Positions 51,448-62,102 of a DNA stretch of 64,000 nucleotides are shown in pieces. Source of the DNA: Pseudomonas migulae (GTDB lineage: Bacteria > Pseudomonadota > Gammaproteobacteria > Pseudomonadales > Pseudomonadaceae). Below the pieces are notes generated by a model that saw nothing but the letters and a program-made list of their open reading frames with translations, had not been told where the DNA came from and searched no databases. Both the position numbers and the translations under genes were made by a program. Where the stretch lies: assembly GCF_024169315.1 (NCBI RefSeq), contig NZ_JALJWR010000001.1, positions 5,568,501-5,632,500 of the forward strand. The letters run 5' to 3'. The stretch's first letter is position 1. Each line of letters opens with the position of its first letter.

Positions 51448-52563
51448 GTGGCTACGTTGAATTTCAGAAGTCTCATCGTTGCGGCCCTGATGTTGTCGGC
51501 AGCCTTCAACGCTCAAGCCGAGCGGCTGAAGGACATCGCCAGTATTTCCGGCGTGCGTTCCAACCAATTGATCGGCTACGGCCTGGTGGTCGGGCTTAAC
51601 GGCACCGGTGACCAGACGACGCAAACCCCGTTCACCCTGCAGACCTTCAACAACATGCTCTCGCAGTTCGGCATCAAGGTGCCGCCGGGTTCGGGCAACG
51701 TGCAGCTGAAAAACGTCGCTGCGGTATCGATCAGTGCCGACTTGCCGGCCTTCGCCAAACCGGGTCAGCAGGTGGATATCACCGTGGCGTCCATCGGTAA
51801 CTCCAAGAGCCTGCGGGGCGGCACCTTGCTGCTGACGCCGCTCAAGGGTATCGATGGCAACGTGTACGCGGTCGCTCAGGGCAACCTGGTGGTCGGCGGT
51901 TTTGATGCCGAAGGTCGCGACGGTTCGAAAATCACCGTCAACGTTCCGTCGGCCGGTCGCATCCCCGGTGGTGCATCGGTGGAACGTTCGGTGCCGAGCG
52001 GTTTCAACCAGGGCAACAGCCTGACCTTGAACCTCAACCGTTCCGACTTCACCACCGCCAAGCGCATCGTCGACAAGATCAACGACATGCTCGGCCCTGG
52101 TGTTGCCCAGGCCATCGACGGCGGTTCGATTCGCGTCACGGCGCCACTGGATCCGAGCCAGCGGGTCGACTACCTGTCGATCCTCGAGAACCTCGAAGTC
52201 GATCCGGGCCAGGCGGTGGCGAAAGTCATCATCAACTCGCGCACCGGCACCATCGTGATCGGCCAGAACGTCAAGGTTTCCCCGGCCGCCGTGACCCACG
52301 GCAGCCTGACCGTGACCATCACCGAAGACCCGATCGTCAGCCAGCCCGGTCCTTTGTCCAATGGGCAAACGGCGGTCGTGCCGCGCTCGCGGGTCAATGC
52401 ACAACAGGAAGCCAAGCCAATGTTCAAGTTCGGCCCGGGCACGACCCTCGACGAGATCGTACGTGCGGTGAACCAGGTCGGCGCGGCACCGGGTGACTTG
52501 ATGGCCATCCTCGAAGCACTGAAGCAGGCCGGCGCGTTGCAAGCCGACCTGATCGTGATCTGA
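51448..52563 (+). CDS. flgI: Flagellar P-ring protein FlgI
   Basis: 371 residues from GTG at 51448, directly after the flgH stop; a TTG nine bases later is an alternative start. Signal peptide ending FNAQA, then [31 protein letters not shown], highly conserved. It forms the periplasmic ring in the peptidoglycan layer. Confidence 0.96.
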   Translation: MATLNFRSLIVAALMLSAAFNAQAERLKDIASISGVRSNQLIGYGLVVGLNGTGDQTTQTPFTLQTFNNMLSQFGIKVPPGSGNVQLKNVAAVSISADLPAFAKPGQQVDITVASIGNSKSLRGGTLLLTPLKGIDGNVYAVAQGNLVVGGFDAEGRDGSKITVNVPSAGRIPGGASVERSVPSGFNQGNSLTLNLNRSDFTTAKRIVDKINDMLGPGVAQAIDGGSIRVTAPLDPSQRVDYLSILENLEVDPGQAVAKVIINSRTGTIVIGQNVKVSPAAVTHGSLTVTITEDPIVSQPGPLSNGQTAVVPRSRVNAQQEAKPMFKFGPGTTLDEIVRAVNQVGAAPGDLMAILEALKQAGALQADLIVI

Positions 52564-52574
52564 GGACGGCGACC

Positions 52575-53864
52575 ATGGACATGCGCAAAGGCGGTTTGGG
52601 TGTCAGCAGCAACGATTCGGGCTCCTATTCGGACTTGAACCGGCTGAACCAGCTCAAGGTCGGTGACAAGAACAGTGACGGGAACATGCGCAAGGTTGCG
52701 CAGGAGTTCGAGTCGCTGTTCCTCGGTGAAATGCTCAAGTCCATGCGCAAGGCTACCGACAGCCTGGGTGAGGACAATCCGCTCAACACCCCGGCCGCCA
52801 AGCAATACCAGGAAATGTACGACCAGCAGCTGGCCGTTTCCATGTCTCGCGAGGGTGGCGGTATCGGCCTGGCGGACGTGCTGATGCGTCAGATGTCGAA
52901 GAACAAACCGATGGCGCCGGGCGAAGCAGCTGCCGCATCGGCGGCCAAGCAAGCGGCCGCGAAAGCCGCCGCAGAAACGCCGATTGCCGCCGGCACGGTC
53001 GCCGTCAACGGACCGTTGTCGCGCCTCAATGGCGAGCGTCCGTTGTGGGCGTCGCGCTCGATCCATGCACCGCAGGCAGCAGGCGACGGCACGCACCGCA
53101 ATGACATGGCGCTGATCAATCAGCGGCGCCTGGCATTGCCACCGAAACTGGCTGACCGCTTGCTGGCCGGCCTGGTGCCTTCGGCCACGACCAGCGCGCC
53201 GACGGTCAACAAGACTTCACTGCCGGAGCGCACCACGCTCACCGGTGCAGGCCCGTTGTACAACGGCGATTGGCTGGCAAATGCCCAGGCAGCATCGAGC
53301 GGCGGTCTGCAGATTCATGGTCGCGCCATGGCGCAAATCCCCCTGGCGCCCGCGAAGAAAGCCTTCAGCTCCGCCGACGAATTCGTCAACAAAATGCTGC
53401 CGATGGCCAAGGAAGCCGCCGAGCGTATTGGTGTCGATCCGCGTTACCTCGTGGCCCAGGCTGCGCTGGAAACCGGCTGGGGCAAATCGGTCATGCGCGC
53501 ACAGGATGGCAGCAGCAGCCACAACCTGTTCGGCATCAAGGCCAGCAGCAATTGGCAGGGCAATTCGGCGCGGGCGATCACCAGCGAATTCAGGAATGGC
53601 GCGATGGTCAAGGAGACGGCCGAGTTCCGTTCCTACGACTCTTACAAGGACAGCTTTCATGACCTTGTAACTTTGCTGCAGACCAACAATCGCTATCAAG
53701 ATGTCGTGAAGTCGGCCGATAACCCAGAACAGTTTGTACGCGAGTTGCAAAAGGCCGGTTACGCAACCGACCCGGACTACGCGAGCAAGATTTCGCAGAT
53801 AGCCAAGCAGATGACGAGTTACCAGAACTACGCTGCGGCGGGCGTTTCCACCACGCCTTTATAG
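52575..53864 (+). CDS. flgJ: Flagellar rod assembly protein/muramidase FlgJ
   Basis: 429 residues. N-terminal rod-capping domain (KVAQEFESLFLGEMLKSMRKAT, about 40-110), an Ala/Pro-rich linker (about 115-270), and a C-terminal glucosaminidase domain (PMAKEAAERIGVDPRYLVAQAALETGWGKSVM with catalytic Glu; NLFGIKASSNWQG). It opens the peptidoglycan for the rod. The linker is longer than in enterics. Confidence 0.96.
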   Translation: MDMRKGGLGVSSNDSGSYSDLNRLNQLKVGDKNSDGNMRKVAQEFESLFLGEMLKSMRKATDSLGEDNPLNTPAAKQYQEMYDQQLAVSMSREGGGIGLADVLMRQMSKNKPMAPGEAAAASAAKQAAAKAAAETPIAAGTVAVNGPLSRLNGERPLWASRSIHAPQAAGDGTHRNDMALINQRRLALPPKLADRLLAGLVPSATTSAPTVNKTSLPERTTLTGAGPLYNGDWLANAQAASSGGLQIHGRAMAQIPLAPAKKAFSSADEFVNKMLPMAKEAAERIGVDPRYLVAQAALETGWGKSVMRAQDGSSSHNLFGIKASSNWQGNSARAITSEFRNGAMVKETAEFRSYDSYKDSFHDLVTLLQTNNRYQDVVKSADNPEQFVRELQKAGYATDPDYASKISQIAKQMTSYQNYAAAGVSTTPL

Positions 53865-53886
53865 GCACAAGGATTAAGGTCGAACC

Positions 53887-55953
53887 ATGAGTTTGCTCAA
53901 TATCGGGATGTCGGGTCTGGCCGCTGGCCAATCCTCGTTGATGACCACCGGCAACAACATTGCCAACGTCGACACCGCCGGGTACTCACGCCAGCAAACA
54001 GTGCAGGGCACCAAAGCCTCGCAGCATTTCGGCAACGTGTACATCGGCACCGGCACGACGCTGGCCGATGTGCGTCGCGTGTACAACAGCTACCTCGATG
54101 CGCAGTTGCAGACCACGACTTCGCTCAACAGTGATTCGGCCGCTTACCTGAATCAGGTCACGCCACTGGACAAGTTGCTCTCCGATACCAGCACTGGCCT
54201 GAACGGCGCCCTGACCAAGTTTTTTGCCTCGGTGCAGAACGTCAACGCCAAGCCGGGTGATGACGCCTCCCGTCAATTGCTGCTCAGCGATGCCCAGGCT
54301 TTGAGCAACCGTTTCAACTCGGTCTCCACGCAGCTGAACCAGCAGAATGCCAATATCAACGGCAACCTGACGAACATGGCGGATCAGGTCAACAAGCTGG
54401 CCGCTACCGTGGCCCAGTTGAACCAGAAGATCTCCGAGATTTCCAGTTCCGGCGGCATGCCGAACGATCTGCTCGATGCGCGTAACGAAACCGTGCGCCA
54501 ACTGTCGACCTTCACCGGTGCGCAAATTGTAGAGCGTGAAGGCAGCCTCGATATTTACCTGGGCAGCGGTCAGCCGCTGGTCATCGGCAACACGTCCAGC
54601 AAGCTCGAGACGGTGCCAAGCAAAGAAGATCCGGGCCGTCTGGCGCTGCAGCTCAATCGCGGCGCGAGCACCATCGACATCACGTCGATCATGACCGGTG
54701 GTGAAATCGGCGGCTTGCTGCGTTATCGCAGCACCGTGCTGGACCCGGCCATGAATGAACTGGGCCGTGTGGCGCTGGTTGTCGCCGATCAGATGAACAG
54801 AATCCAGGCCCAGGGCATCGACAAGAACGGTGCCTTCGGTTCGAACCTGTTCACCAACATCAACTCGCCCAAGCTGGTCTCTGAACGCAGCGTCGCCGCC
54901 ACCAGCAACGTGGGGGCCGGCAACTTCGATGTGAGCATCAAGGACACTGGCAAGCTGACCATCAACGATTACAAGGTCACCTTCACCACGGCGACCGACT
55001 ACACCGTTCAGCGCCTGCCGGACAACACGCCGATGGGCAGCTTCAGCACGGCACCGCCGGCAACGGCACCGGTCATCGACGGCTTCGAAATGAAGTTCAA
55101 CGCCGCTTCCGCCACGGCGGGCGACACCTTCAAGATCACCCCGACCCGCGATGCCGCAGCGAACATCAAGACCGAGATGACCGACTCCAAGCGTCTGGCC
55201 ATCGCGGCGCCGTTGGGTGCGGCTATTGCGGCGAGCGGCAGTGGTAACGGCACCTTGTCGATCCCGGCCACCGGTCAACCGACCCTGACCACCAAGTTCG
55301 ACATCTACGACGCGGCGACCACCACCGCGATGCAGAACGGCCTGAAGAACTCTACGCCGACCAAGGTTGTGTTTGGTGCTGTGTCCGCCGACGGCACCAG
55401 CCAGACCTACCAGTTCCTGGATGCCAAGGGCGGGGTGATCAGCGCCGGCACCATCAAGCCAGGTGAGACCAACACCCTGAACCTGAGCATTCCGCTTACG
55501 GATGCCACGGGTGCGCCAATTCCGCCTGCGCCTGCCACTCAGTACACCGCGGCCTTCGATATGACCATCGCCGGTGCCCCAAGCAGCGGCGCGGCGATCA
55601 ACGTCTCGCTCAGCCAGCCGGGCAGCCTGGACAACCGTAACGGCACCGTACTGGCCGGCTTGCAGACCGCGCAGACCGTGGACACCGGCTCGGCCAGCAA
55701 AGGTATTTCCCTGAACGACGCCTACGGCAAACTGGTCGAAGGCGTGGGTTCCAAGGCAGCACAGGGCAAGCTCGACAGCGCGGCGACAGAAGCCATCCTG
55801 GCGAATGCCAAGGGCGCGCGTGACTCGCTTTCGGGTGTCGACCTCGATGAGGAAACCGGCAACCTGGTCAAGTATCAGCAGTACTACACCGCGTCCTCGC
55901 AGATCATCAAGGCTGCGCAGGAAATCTTCAGCACACTGATCAACAGTCTTTAA
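53887..55953 (+). CDS. flgK: Flagellar hook-filament junction protein 1 FlgK
   Basis: 688 residues. N-terminus MSLLNIGMSGLAAGQSSLMTTGNNIANVDTAGYSRQQT and C-terminus GVDLDEETGNLVKYQQYYTASSQIIKAAQEIFSTLINSL are the conserved coiled ends. The middle part is variable and longer than in E. coli (547), as usual in Pseudomonas. Connects hook and filament. Confidence 0.96.
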   Translation: MSLLNIGMSGLAAGQSSLMTTGNNIANVDTAGYSRQQTVQGTKASQHFGNVYIGTGTTLADVRRVYNSYLDAQLQTTTSLNSDSAAYLNQVTPLDKLLSDTSTGLNGALTKFFASVQNVNAKPGDDASRQLLLSDAQALSNRFNSVSTQLNQQNANINGNLTNMADQVNKLAATVAQLNQKISEISSSGGMPNDLLDARNETVRQLSTFTGAQIVEREGSLDIYLGSGQPLVIGNTSSKLETVPSKEDPGRLALQLNRGASTIDITSIMTGGEIGGLLRYRSTVLDPAMNELGRVALVVADQMNRIQAQGIDKNGAFGSNLFTNINSPKLVSERSVAATSNVGAGNFDVSIKDTGKLTINDYKVTFTTATDYTVQRLPDNTPMGSFSTAPPATAPVIDGFEMKFNAASATAGDTFKITPTRDAAANIKTEMTDSKRLAIAAPLGAAIAASGSGNGTLSIPATGQPTLTTKFDIYDAATTTAMQNGLKNSTPTKVVFGAVSADGTSQTYQFLDAKGGVISAGTIKPGETNTLNLSIPLTDATGAPIPPAPATQYTAAFDMTIAGAPSSGAAINVSLSQPGSLDNRNGTVLAGLQTAQTVDTGSASKGISLNDAYGKLVEGVGSKAAQGKLDSAATEAILANAKGARDSLSGVDLDEETGNLVKYQQYYTASSQIIKAAQEIFSTLINSL

Positions 55954-55966
55954 GGAGTCGTAGCCC

Positions 55967-57565
55967 ATGCGCATTTCTACCGCCCAGTTTTACGAGTCCT
56001 CGGCTGCGAACTACCAGAAGAACTTCGCCAACGTGGTCAAGAGCAGCGAAGAGGCGAGCAGCCTGGTTCGCGTCAACACGGCCGCCGATGATCCGGTCGG
56101 CGCTTCGCGTCTGCTGCAATTGGGTCAGCAGGCCTCGATGCTCGATCAGTTCAACAACAACATGACCACGATCAAAGCCACGCTTGGCCAGACTGAAGCG
56201 GTGATGACCAGCATCGGCAACGTGCTGCAACGCGCCAAGGAACTCGCCCTGGGTGCCGGCAACGCCGGCTATACCGATGCCGACCGCCAGGCCAACGCTT
56301 CGGAGCTCAGCCAGATCGAAGAGCAGCTGTTGAGCCTGATGAACACCAAGGACGAAAACGGCAAATACATTTTCTCCGGTTCCAAGGGCGACACTGTTCC
56401 GTTCTCGCGCAATACCGATGGTACCTACAGCTATAACGGTGACCAGGTCACGCTGGACCTGCCGATTGGCGATACCCAGTCGATGGCCACCAACAGCACC
56501 GGTTGGGCGGTATTCCAGCAAGCGATCAACACCAGTCGCACGCAGACCAGCATGACTTCGCCCACGCCGGCCGTTGATGGCGGTCGTGTGGTGCTTTCCA
56601 ATGGCCAGGTGAATTCGGACGTGACCTACAACGCCAAATTCCGCGGTGGCGAGCCCTACACCGTGAATGTCCTCAGCCCTACGCAACTGGAAATCCGCGA
56701 CTCGCTGGGTAACGACGTCACGTCCGAGGCTTCTGGCAATGGCGTGTTCAGCTCCACCGGCGGTGCCGGCACACAGACGATCAATTTCCGTGGCGTTGAT
56801 CTGAAGTTGAACATCAACATGAAATCAGGTGATGTGCCGGCGACCGTGTTTCCGGCGCCCCCATCGCCCAATGCCTACAGCTTCACTCTGGCGGCCAAGC
56901 CGGACAGCATCAACGCATCTCGTGCGCCGGGCAACGTGTCGACGGATGTGGTCACCAACACGTCCATCACCAACAGCGCCGCCTACCATGCGAGCTTTCC
57001 GGAAGGCGGGGCGATTCTCAAGTTCACCAGTCCTACCGCTTTCGAGTTGTATGCCGCGCCTCTGACGGCGAACAGCAAGCCGGTTTCCAACGGTGTTCTG
57101 GCGGGTAACGTCGCCACCGCATCGGGTGTCGCCTTTACGCTCAGCGGGACGCCGACGATGACTGCCGGTGACCAGTTCTCGGTCGTGGTCAACACGCACC
57201 AGACGCAGAACGTTCTGGACACCGTCAGCCAGCTGAAAACCGCGCTGTCGACGCCGACCAACAACGATCCGGTGGCCATTCAAAAACTCAACGCAGCCAT
57301 TACTTCGGGCGTCGGCAACCTGGCCAGCGGCATCGACCAATTGACCTCCGGCATCAGTTCCGTGGGTGGCCGTGGTGCGTCGTTGACCACCCAGACCGAA
57401 ATCAACCAGAGCCTGGTGCTGGCCAACACGCAGACCCAGGGCTCGATCCGTGATTCGGACCCGGCCACGGTGATGACCCGCCTGACCTTGCAGCAAACCA
57501 TGCTGCAGGCCTCGCAATTGGCGTTCAGCAAAATCGCTCAGTTGGGGCTGTTCAACAAAGTCTGA
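55967..57565 (+). CDS. flgL: Flagellar hook-filament junction protein 3 FlgL
   Basis: 532 residues: MRISTAQFYESSAANYQKNFANVVKSSEEASSLVRVNTAADDPVGASRLLQL and C-terminal RLTLQQTMLQASQLAFSKIAQLGLFNKV are flagellin-like ends of FlgL. The central insert makes it longer than the enteric protein (317). Thirteen bp behind flgK; last gene of the operon. Confidence 0.95.
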   Translation: MRISTAQFYESSAANYQKNFANVVKSSEEASSLVRVNTAADDPVGASRLLQLGQQASMLDQFNNNMTTIKATLGQTEAVMTSIGNVLQRAKELALGAGNAGYTDADRQANASELSQIEEQLLSLMNTKDENGKYIFSGSKGDTVPFSRNTDGTYSYNGDQVTLDLPIGDTQSMATNSTGWAVFQQAINTSRTQTSMTSPTPAVDGGRVVLSNGQVNSDVTYNAKFRGGEPYTVNVLSPTQLEIRDSLGNDVTSEASGNGVFSSTGGAGTQTINFRGVDLKLNINMKSGDVPATVFPAPPSPNAYSFTLAAKPDSINASRAPGNVSTDVVTNTSITNSAAYHASFPEGGAILKFTSPTAFELYAAPLTANSKPVSNGVLAGNVATASGVAFTLSGTPTMTAGDQFSVVVNTHQTQNVLDTVSQLKTALSTPTNNDPVAIQKLNAAITSGVGNLASGIDQLTSGISSVGGRGASLTTQTEINQSLVLANTQTQGSIRDSDPATVMTRLTLQQTMLQASQLAFSKIAQLGLFNKV

Positions 57566-57689
57566 GTCGACGCCTTCGCGCTAATGGCGCGAGGGTTGAG
57601 GCACCGAGTGCAACCGTCTTTTTTTCAGCGGTTCAGGGCTGCTCCACTCGTTCCAGAGTGAGCGCCCGCCGCTCGAGAGTTCCCCCGCC

Positions 57690-60600
57690 GTGAAACCAGC
57701 TCCTCTTGTCAGCATCGCCATCCCCGCCTACAACGCGCTGTACTTTCAGGCTGCATTGCAAAGTGCTCTGAATCAGACTTATGCATCGCTTGAAGTGATT
57801 GTCTGTGACGATAGCAATGACGACGAAATCCATGACCTGGTCCAGGCCTGCACGGTGCCGCAAGGCCTGACGCTGCGTTATGTGCGCAATGATCGCCACT
57901 TGGGGTTCAAGGGGAATCTGATTGCCTGCGCCGAGCAGGCGACCGGGGAATACCTCAAGCTTCTCTGTGATGACGACCAGTTGCTGCCTGAGTGCATTGC
58001 CCGTCAGGTGCAGGGTTTCATCGATCATGACGATGTGAACCTGGTGATTGCCCAGCGTCAGTATTGCGACGGCGATTACCTGCTGCTGCCCGAGCGACTG
58101 GAGAACACCAGCTTTTCCTCGGGGAATATGCTGTTCAAGGGCGAAGACTTGCTGGATGTGCTGGAAAGCACGGCGGTCAACTTTCTCAGCAATCTGAGTG
58201 GCGCGCTGATGCGCACCCATCAAGTGCTGGAGTATCTGCCTGCCTTGACCCAGATCGGTGAAGGGTTTGTCGCCCGTCTCGATTTCGCCTTGTTTGTGTG
58301 TCTGTTGCGTCGTGGCAATCTGGCGGTGATGGGGCAGATACTCAGCTTCGAACGCTTGCACCCGGCGCGCATGAGCAATCAACTGGAGGTCGAGCAGGCC
58401 GTGGCGGTCGAGCTTGGCTGGCTGACCCAAATGCTGGCGGTGCGCAGCGGCGAGCCGGCACCTGCGCCGGGGCATGTTCGCTACATCGATCTGGCCAGCG
58501 CCGCCCTCGGTGAGCCGTATGCCTGGGAAGAAATGCCCCTGAGTCGTTCGCTGGGCTTTTCCGCGACCTTGATACGTTCGCGGGTGGGTGAAAACTGTGA
58601 CAGTTTCTCTGACGTGTACCAGCAATGGCTGGCCTGTCGCACCCTGAACCCGGCCCAGCAACGCCTGTTGCCTGCGCGCCTTGCCTCGTGGGCGTGGCAG
58701 CCGCGAATTGTGCCGGTGGTGATTGATGCCGATGCCGACGATGCGGCGCTGGGTGTCACACTCGAGAGCATCGAGCGGCAGGTGTATGCCGCCGAAACGG
58801 TGTTGGTGCTCTCCGGTGAAAATCGCGCCAGCGCCCTGGCCGGTAACGTGATTCGTGTGACCCTGCAAGGCGACGGAGTTGAGCAGCTCAATGTCCTTCT
58901 GATGCAAATGGACGGTGCGGACTGGTTCTATCTCCTGCGGGCGGGTGATCGCCTGAATGAACTGGCCTTGCTGCTGTTGGCCGAGCGCATGGTCGAGAGT
59001 GCCGGCGCGTTGTGCATCTACAGTGATGAAGGTGGTCTGCGCAACGAGCTGTCGGTGGAGCCGATCTTCAAATCCGATTTCAATCTGGACCTGTTGCGCA
59101 GTTATCCCTACATCGGGCGGACACTGGCCATTCAGCGTCAATGCTTTGTGAACGCCGGTGGATTCAACCCGGATTTCACCGAGCTCAGTCCTCATGATCT
59201 GCTCTGGCGCCTTGTCGAAAGCCAGGGTGCGCATGTCGTGGAGCACGTCGCCCAGGTGCTGGTCGAATCCTCGTTCGGCCTGTCGCAATGGCTCGCGTTG
59301 CCGCAAGTGATCGAGCAAAACCCCCGTGTGCTGACCGCCCACCTTGACCGTATCGGCGCTGCCCACGAAGTGCGGCCGGGCAGCGTGCCGCTGATCAATC
59401 GAATTGACTACCACCATGGCTTTCAACCGCTGGTATCGATTGTCGTGGTGACCCGGGGAAGGCTTGGCCCGCTTCAGCGCTGCATCGAAAGTGTGCTGGA
59501 GCATACGGCGTATGCTCACTACGAATTGTTGATCGTCGACAATGCCAGCACTTCGATCGAGGCGCAGGACTGGCTGGCCGCGATGTCGCAAATGGGCGGC
59601 GAAAAGTTGCGCGTGCTGCATTGCGATTACCCCGATAACCCGGCAGCGGCGCAAAACTTCGCGGTTGCCCAGGCTCGCGGCGAGTATGTGTTGTTGCTCA
59701 GCCCGGACAGCTTGATCGTCAACCGCGACTGGCTTGGTGAACTGCTGAATCACGGCTTGCGTCCGGAAGTGGGGGTCGTTGGTGGTCGAATGGTCAGCCT
59801 TCAGGGGCGTATCGAAGGTTCGGCGCAGGTGCTGGGGATGCGCGGCCCTGTCGGCGTGCCTTGGCGCGGGGAAGTGGTGACCACCCCGGGTTACATGCAG
59901 CGCCAGCAGGCGGTGCAGAACCTGAGCGCTGTGGGCATCGAATGCCTGCTGATCCGCAAGCAGGTATTCGATGATCTTCAGGGGTTTGACGAGCAGGCCT
60001 TTTCCCAGATGCTCAACGGCCCGGATTTTTGCCTGCGTATCAGGCAGAAGGGCTATCTGGTGGTCTGGACGCCCTATGCCGAATCGGTCCGCGTGGCGGT
60101 CGAGCCGGAGAGTGGACCGGTGGCGTCAACGCTGGTGGCTGAACAGAAGCGTTTTTATCAACGCTGGTTGCCAATCATCGCCAGAGATCCGGCGTACAAC
60201 GTCAACCTGAGCCTCAACACCAATAATTTCAGTCTTGAACCCGGTTTCAAGAACGATTGGAATCCGTTCGCCCGGCACATGCTGCCGCGGGTTCTGGCGA
60301 TACCGATCAACGAGAGCGCCGTGGGTCACTACCGCGTCTCCCAGCCGTTTCTCGAGCTGGAGGCGGCGGGACAAGTGGTCGGCAACCTTGCCTTCCATAC
60401 GCCATCGGACATCGAACTGGAGCGCCAGTCGCCGGACGTTATCATCCTGCAGGGGCGCTACAGTCAGGGCGCGGTGGACGAGGTGGAGCGGGTCAAAAAC
60501 AGTTCCCGGGCCTTCCGGGTTTTCGAGCTTGATGACTACGTCATCGATGTGCCAAAGAAAAATGCTCACATACGCAAGGCCACCGTCGGCGTTGAACAAA

Positions 60601-61268
60601 TCGTACGGCGGGCAATCGGCTTGTGCGACCGGGTGGTGGTGTCGACCCAGCCACTGGCCGATGCACTCAAAGGCATGCATGACGATATTCGCGTGGTGCC
60701 GAACATGCTTGCTCCGCATCTGTGGACCGGCCTGAGCAGCCAGCGGCGTACGTCCCGCAAGCCGAGGGTCGGTTGGGGTGGCGGGACCAGTCATGATGGG
60801 GACCTGGCGATCATTGCCGACGTCGTTCGCTTGCTGGCGGATGAAGTTGAATGGGTGTTTTTCGGCATGTGCCCGCCGGCACTCAGGCCTTACGTACATG
60901 AATTCCATCCGGCCATGGTTCTTCACGGCTACCCGGCCAAGCTGGCCAGCCTGAACCTTGACCTGGCGTTGGCGCCGTTGGAGTTTCATATCTTCAACGA
61001 CTGCAAGAGCAACTTGCGTCTGCTGGAGTACGGTGCCTGCGGTTACCCGGTGATCTGCACGGACACCGAGGCTTATCGCGGTTACCTGCCGTGTACCAAG
61101 GTGGTGAGCAACAGTACCGAGGAATGGCTTGAGGCAATCCGTATGCACCTGGCTGATCCGGATGCGAGTTATCGCATGGGGGATGCGCTGCGTGAGGAAG
61201 TGCTGCGGGATTACATGTTGCGGGGTAATAACGTGAATTACTGGGCTGAGGGGTGGTTGCCGAGCTGA
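57690..61268 (+). CDS. Giant multidomain glycosyltransferase (probable flagellin glycosylation)
   Basis: 1,192 residues with several domains. A GT-A/GT2 domain comes first (about 5-230: VSIAIPAYNALYFQAALQSALNQTY, LLCDDDQLLPECIARQ). A second, degenerate GT-A-like segment follows (about 340-540: VIDADADDAALGVTLESIERQVY). A third GT2 domain spans about 580-830 (VSIVVVTRGRLGPLQRCIESVLEHT; LLLSPDSLIVNRDWLGEL). The C-terminal GT-B-like domain (about 860-1190) carries VGWGGGTSHDGDL and SNLRLLEYGACGYPVICTDTEA. GTG start. Position directly after flgL and before CDP-sugar genes, where Pseudomonas carry flagellin glycosylation genes, suggests it builds the flagellin glycan; donor sugars are unknown. Confidence 0.85.
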   Translation: MKPAPLVSIAIPAYNALYFQAALQSALNQTYASLEVIVCDDSNDDEIHDLVQACTVPQGLTLRYVRNDRHLGFKGNLIACAEQATGEYLKLLCDDDQLLPECIARQVQGFIDHDDVNLVIAQRQYCDGDYLLLPERLENTSFSSGNMLFKGEDLLDVLESTAVNFLSNLSGALMRTHQVLEYLPALTQIGEGFVARLDFALFVCLLRRGNLAVMGQILSFERLHPARMSNQLEVEQAVAVELGWLTQMLAVRSGEPAPAPGHVRYIDLASAALGEPYAWEEMPLSRSLGFSATLIRSRVGENCDSFSDVYQQWLACRTLNPAQQRLLPARLASWAWQPRIVPVVIDADADDAALGVTLESIERQVYAAETVLVLSGENRASALAGNVIRVTLQGDGVEQLNVLLMQMDGADWFYLLRAGDRLNELALLLLAERMVESAGALCIYSDEGGLRNELSVEPIFKSDFNLDLLRSYPYIGRTLAIQRQCFVNAGGFNPDFTELSPHDLLWRLVESQGAHVVEHVAQVLVESSFGLSQWLALPQVIEQNPRVLTAHLDRIGAAHEVRPGSVPLINRIDYHHGFQPLVSIVVVTRGRLGPLQRCIESVLEHTAYAHYELLIVDNASTSIEAQDWLAAMSQMGGEKLRVLHCDYPDNPAAAQNFAVAQARGEYVLLLSPDSLIVNRDWLGELLNHGLRPEVGVVGGRMVSLQGRIEGSAQVLGMRGPVGVPWRGEVVTTPGYMQRQQAVQNLSAVGIECLLIRKQVFDDLQGFDEQAFSQMLNGPDFCLRIRQKGYLVVWTPYAESVRVAVEPESGPVASTLVAEQKRFYQRWLPIIARDPAYNVNLSLNTNNFSLEPGFKNDWNPFARHMLPRVLAIPINESAVGHYRVSQPFLELEAAGQVVGNLAFHTPSDIELERQSPDVIILQGRYSQGAVDEVERVKNSSRAFRVFELDDYVIDVPKKNAHIRKATVGVEQIVRRAIGLCDRVVVSTQPLADALKGMHDDIRVVPNMLAPHLWTGLSSQRRTSRKPRVGWGGGTSHDGDLAIIADVVRLLADEVEWVFFGMCPPALRPYVHEFHPAMVLHGYPAKLASLNLDLALAPLEFHIFNDCKSNLRLLEYGACGYPVICTDTEAYRGYLPCTKVVSNSTEEWLEAIRMHLADPDASYRMGDALREEVLRDYMLRGNNVNYWAEGWLPS

Positions 61269-61291
61269 TTTTTTGGGGGCGTGTATTGGGA

Positions 61292-62102
61292 TTGGGGGGC
61301 TTATCCGTTTCTTCGGTAACGGCGGGTATTGGTTTCGCCCTTACGGCGAGTCACTTGGAGAAGCGCCAAGTAACCAAGCGCCCGGCGCCCCTGACGTACG
61401 GTGGCTCGCCTAGGCTCGCCATGCCCTCGCTCCGGTCCTGCTCCGTGGGCCCGCCGCCATCGGCCATCCATGGCCGGGGGCGGCTAACCCGGCATCCCTG
61501 CCGGGTTGCCCACTACGCAGAACCTGCGCTCGGCCTTCCGACGGGGCAGATCAAGATCAAAAACAAAGCGAGGCGGCCTGATAGCCGGCCTGTTTTCCGT
61601 CAAAGTCATCGGCGGCGAACACCAATTTCATGCCCACCAAAAATCCCCTGTGGGAGCGGGCTTGCTCGCGAATGCGGATTGGCATTCAGCATTGATGTCG
61701 ACTGACACGGCCTCATTCGCGAGCAAGCCCGCTCCCACATTTAATCGGGGTTGCTCAAGAGGGGGGAACGATCAAGTCAGCGAAGCGCGCCCGCTTGACG
61801 CCCAGGTCGGCCCGAAGGCCGCCTCGCGGTGCTGTTGCGGTGGTCGCCCCCTCGAGAGGCCGAGTGGAGGTTCTGCGCAGTGGGCAACCCGGCATGGATG
61901 CCGGGTTAGCCGCCCCCGGCCATGGATGGCCGATGGCGGCGGGCCCACGGAGCAGGACCGGAAGGAGGGCATGCCGAGCCTTAGCGAGGCACCGAACGAA
62001 AGGGGCAAGAGCGCTTGGTTACTTGGCGCTTCTCCAAGTGACTCGCCGTAAGGGCGAAACCGCCAGCCGCCGTTACCGCAGAAACGGATATGTCCCCCAA
62101 CC
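61292..62102. repeat. 0.8-kb imperfect inverted-repeat island with a REPIN inside
   Basis: Two arms of about 250 bp (61292-about 61545 and about 61850-62102) are inverted copies with scattered mismatches. They share CTTATCCGTTTC/TTACCG, TTTCGCCCTTACGGCGAGTC, ACTTGGAGAAGCGCCAAGTA and CCGCCATCGGCCATCCATGG. The spacer holds a REPIN (61647-61740). ORFs found in the arms are translations of the repeat (Arg/Pro/Cys-rich) and not genes. I regard it as an intergenic dispersed repeat. Confidence 0.8.
61647..61740. repeat. REPIN inside the inverted-repeat island
   Basis: Arms CCCTGTGGGAGCGGGCTTGC and complement with CGCGAATGCGG internal pairing; same subtype as the one behind scpB. Confidence 0.9.

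Noticed and set aside
57571..57593. Hairpin CCTTCGCGC/GGCGCGAGG after flgL as a terminator
   Set aside because: Short, mismatched and without a following U-tract at the right distance.
57633..59753. 706-codon minus-strand frame opposite the glycosyltransferase
   Set aside because: His/Gln/Arg-rich shadow without motif or ribosome site.
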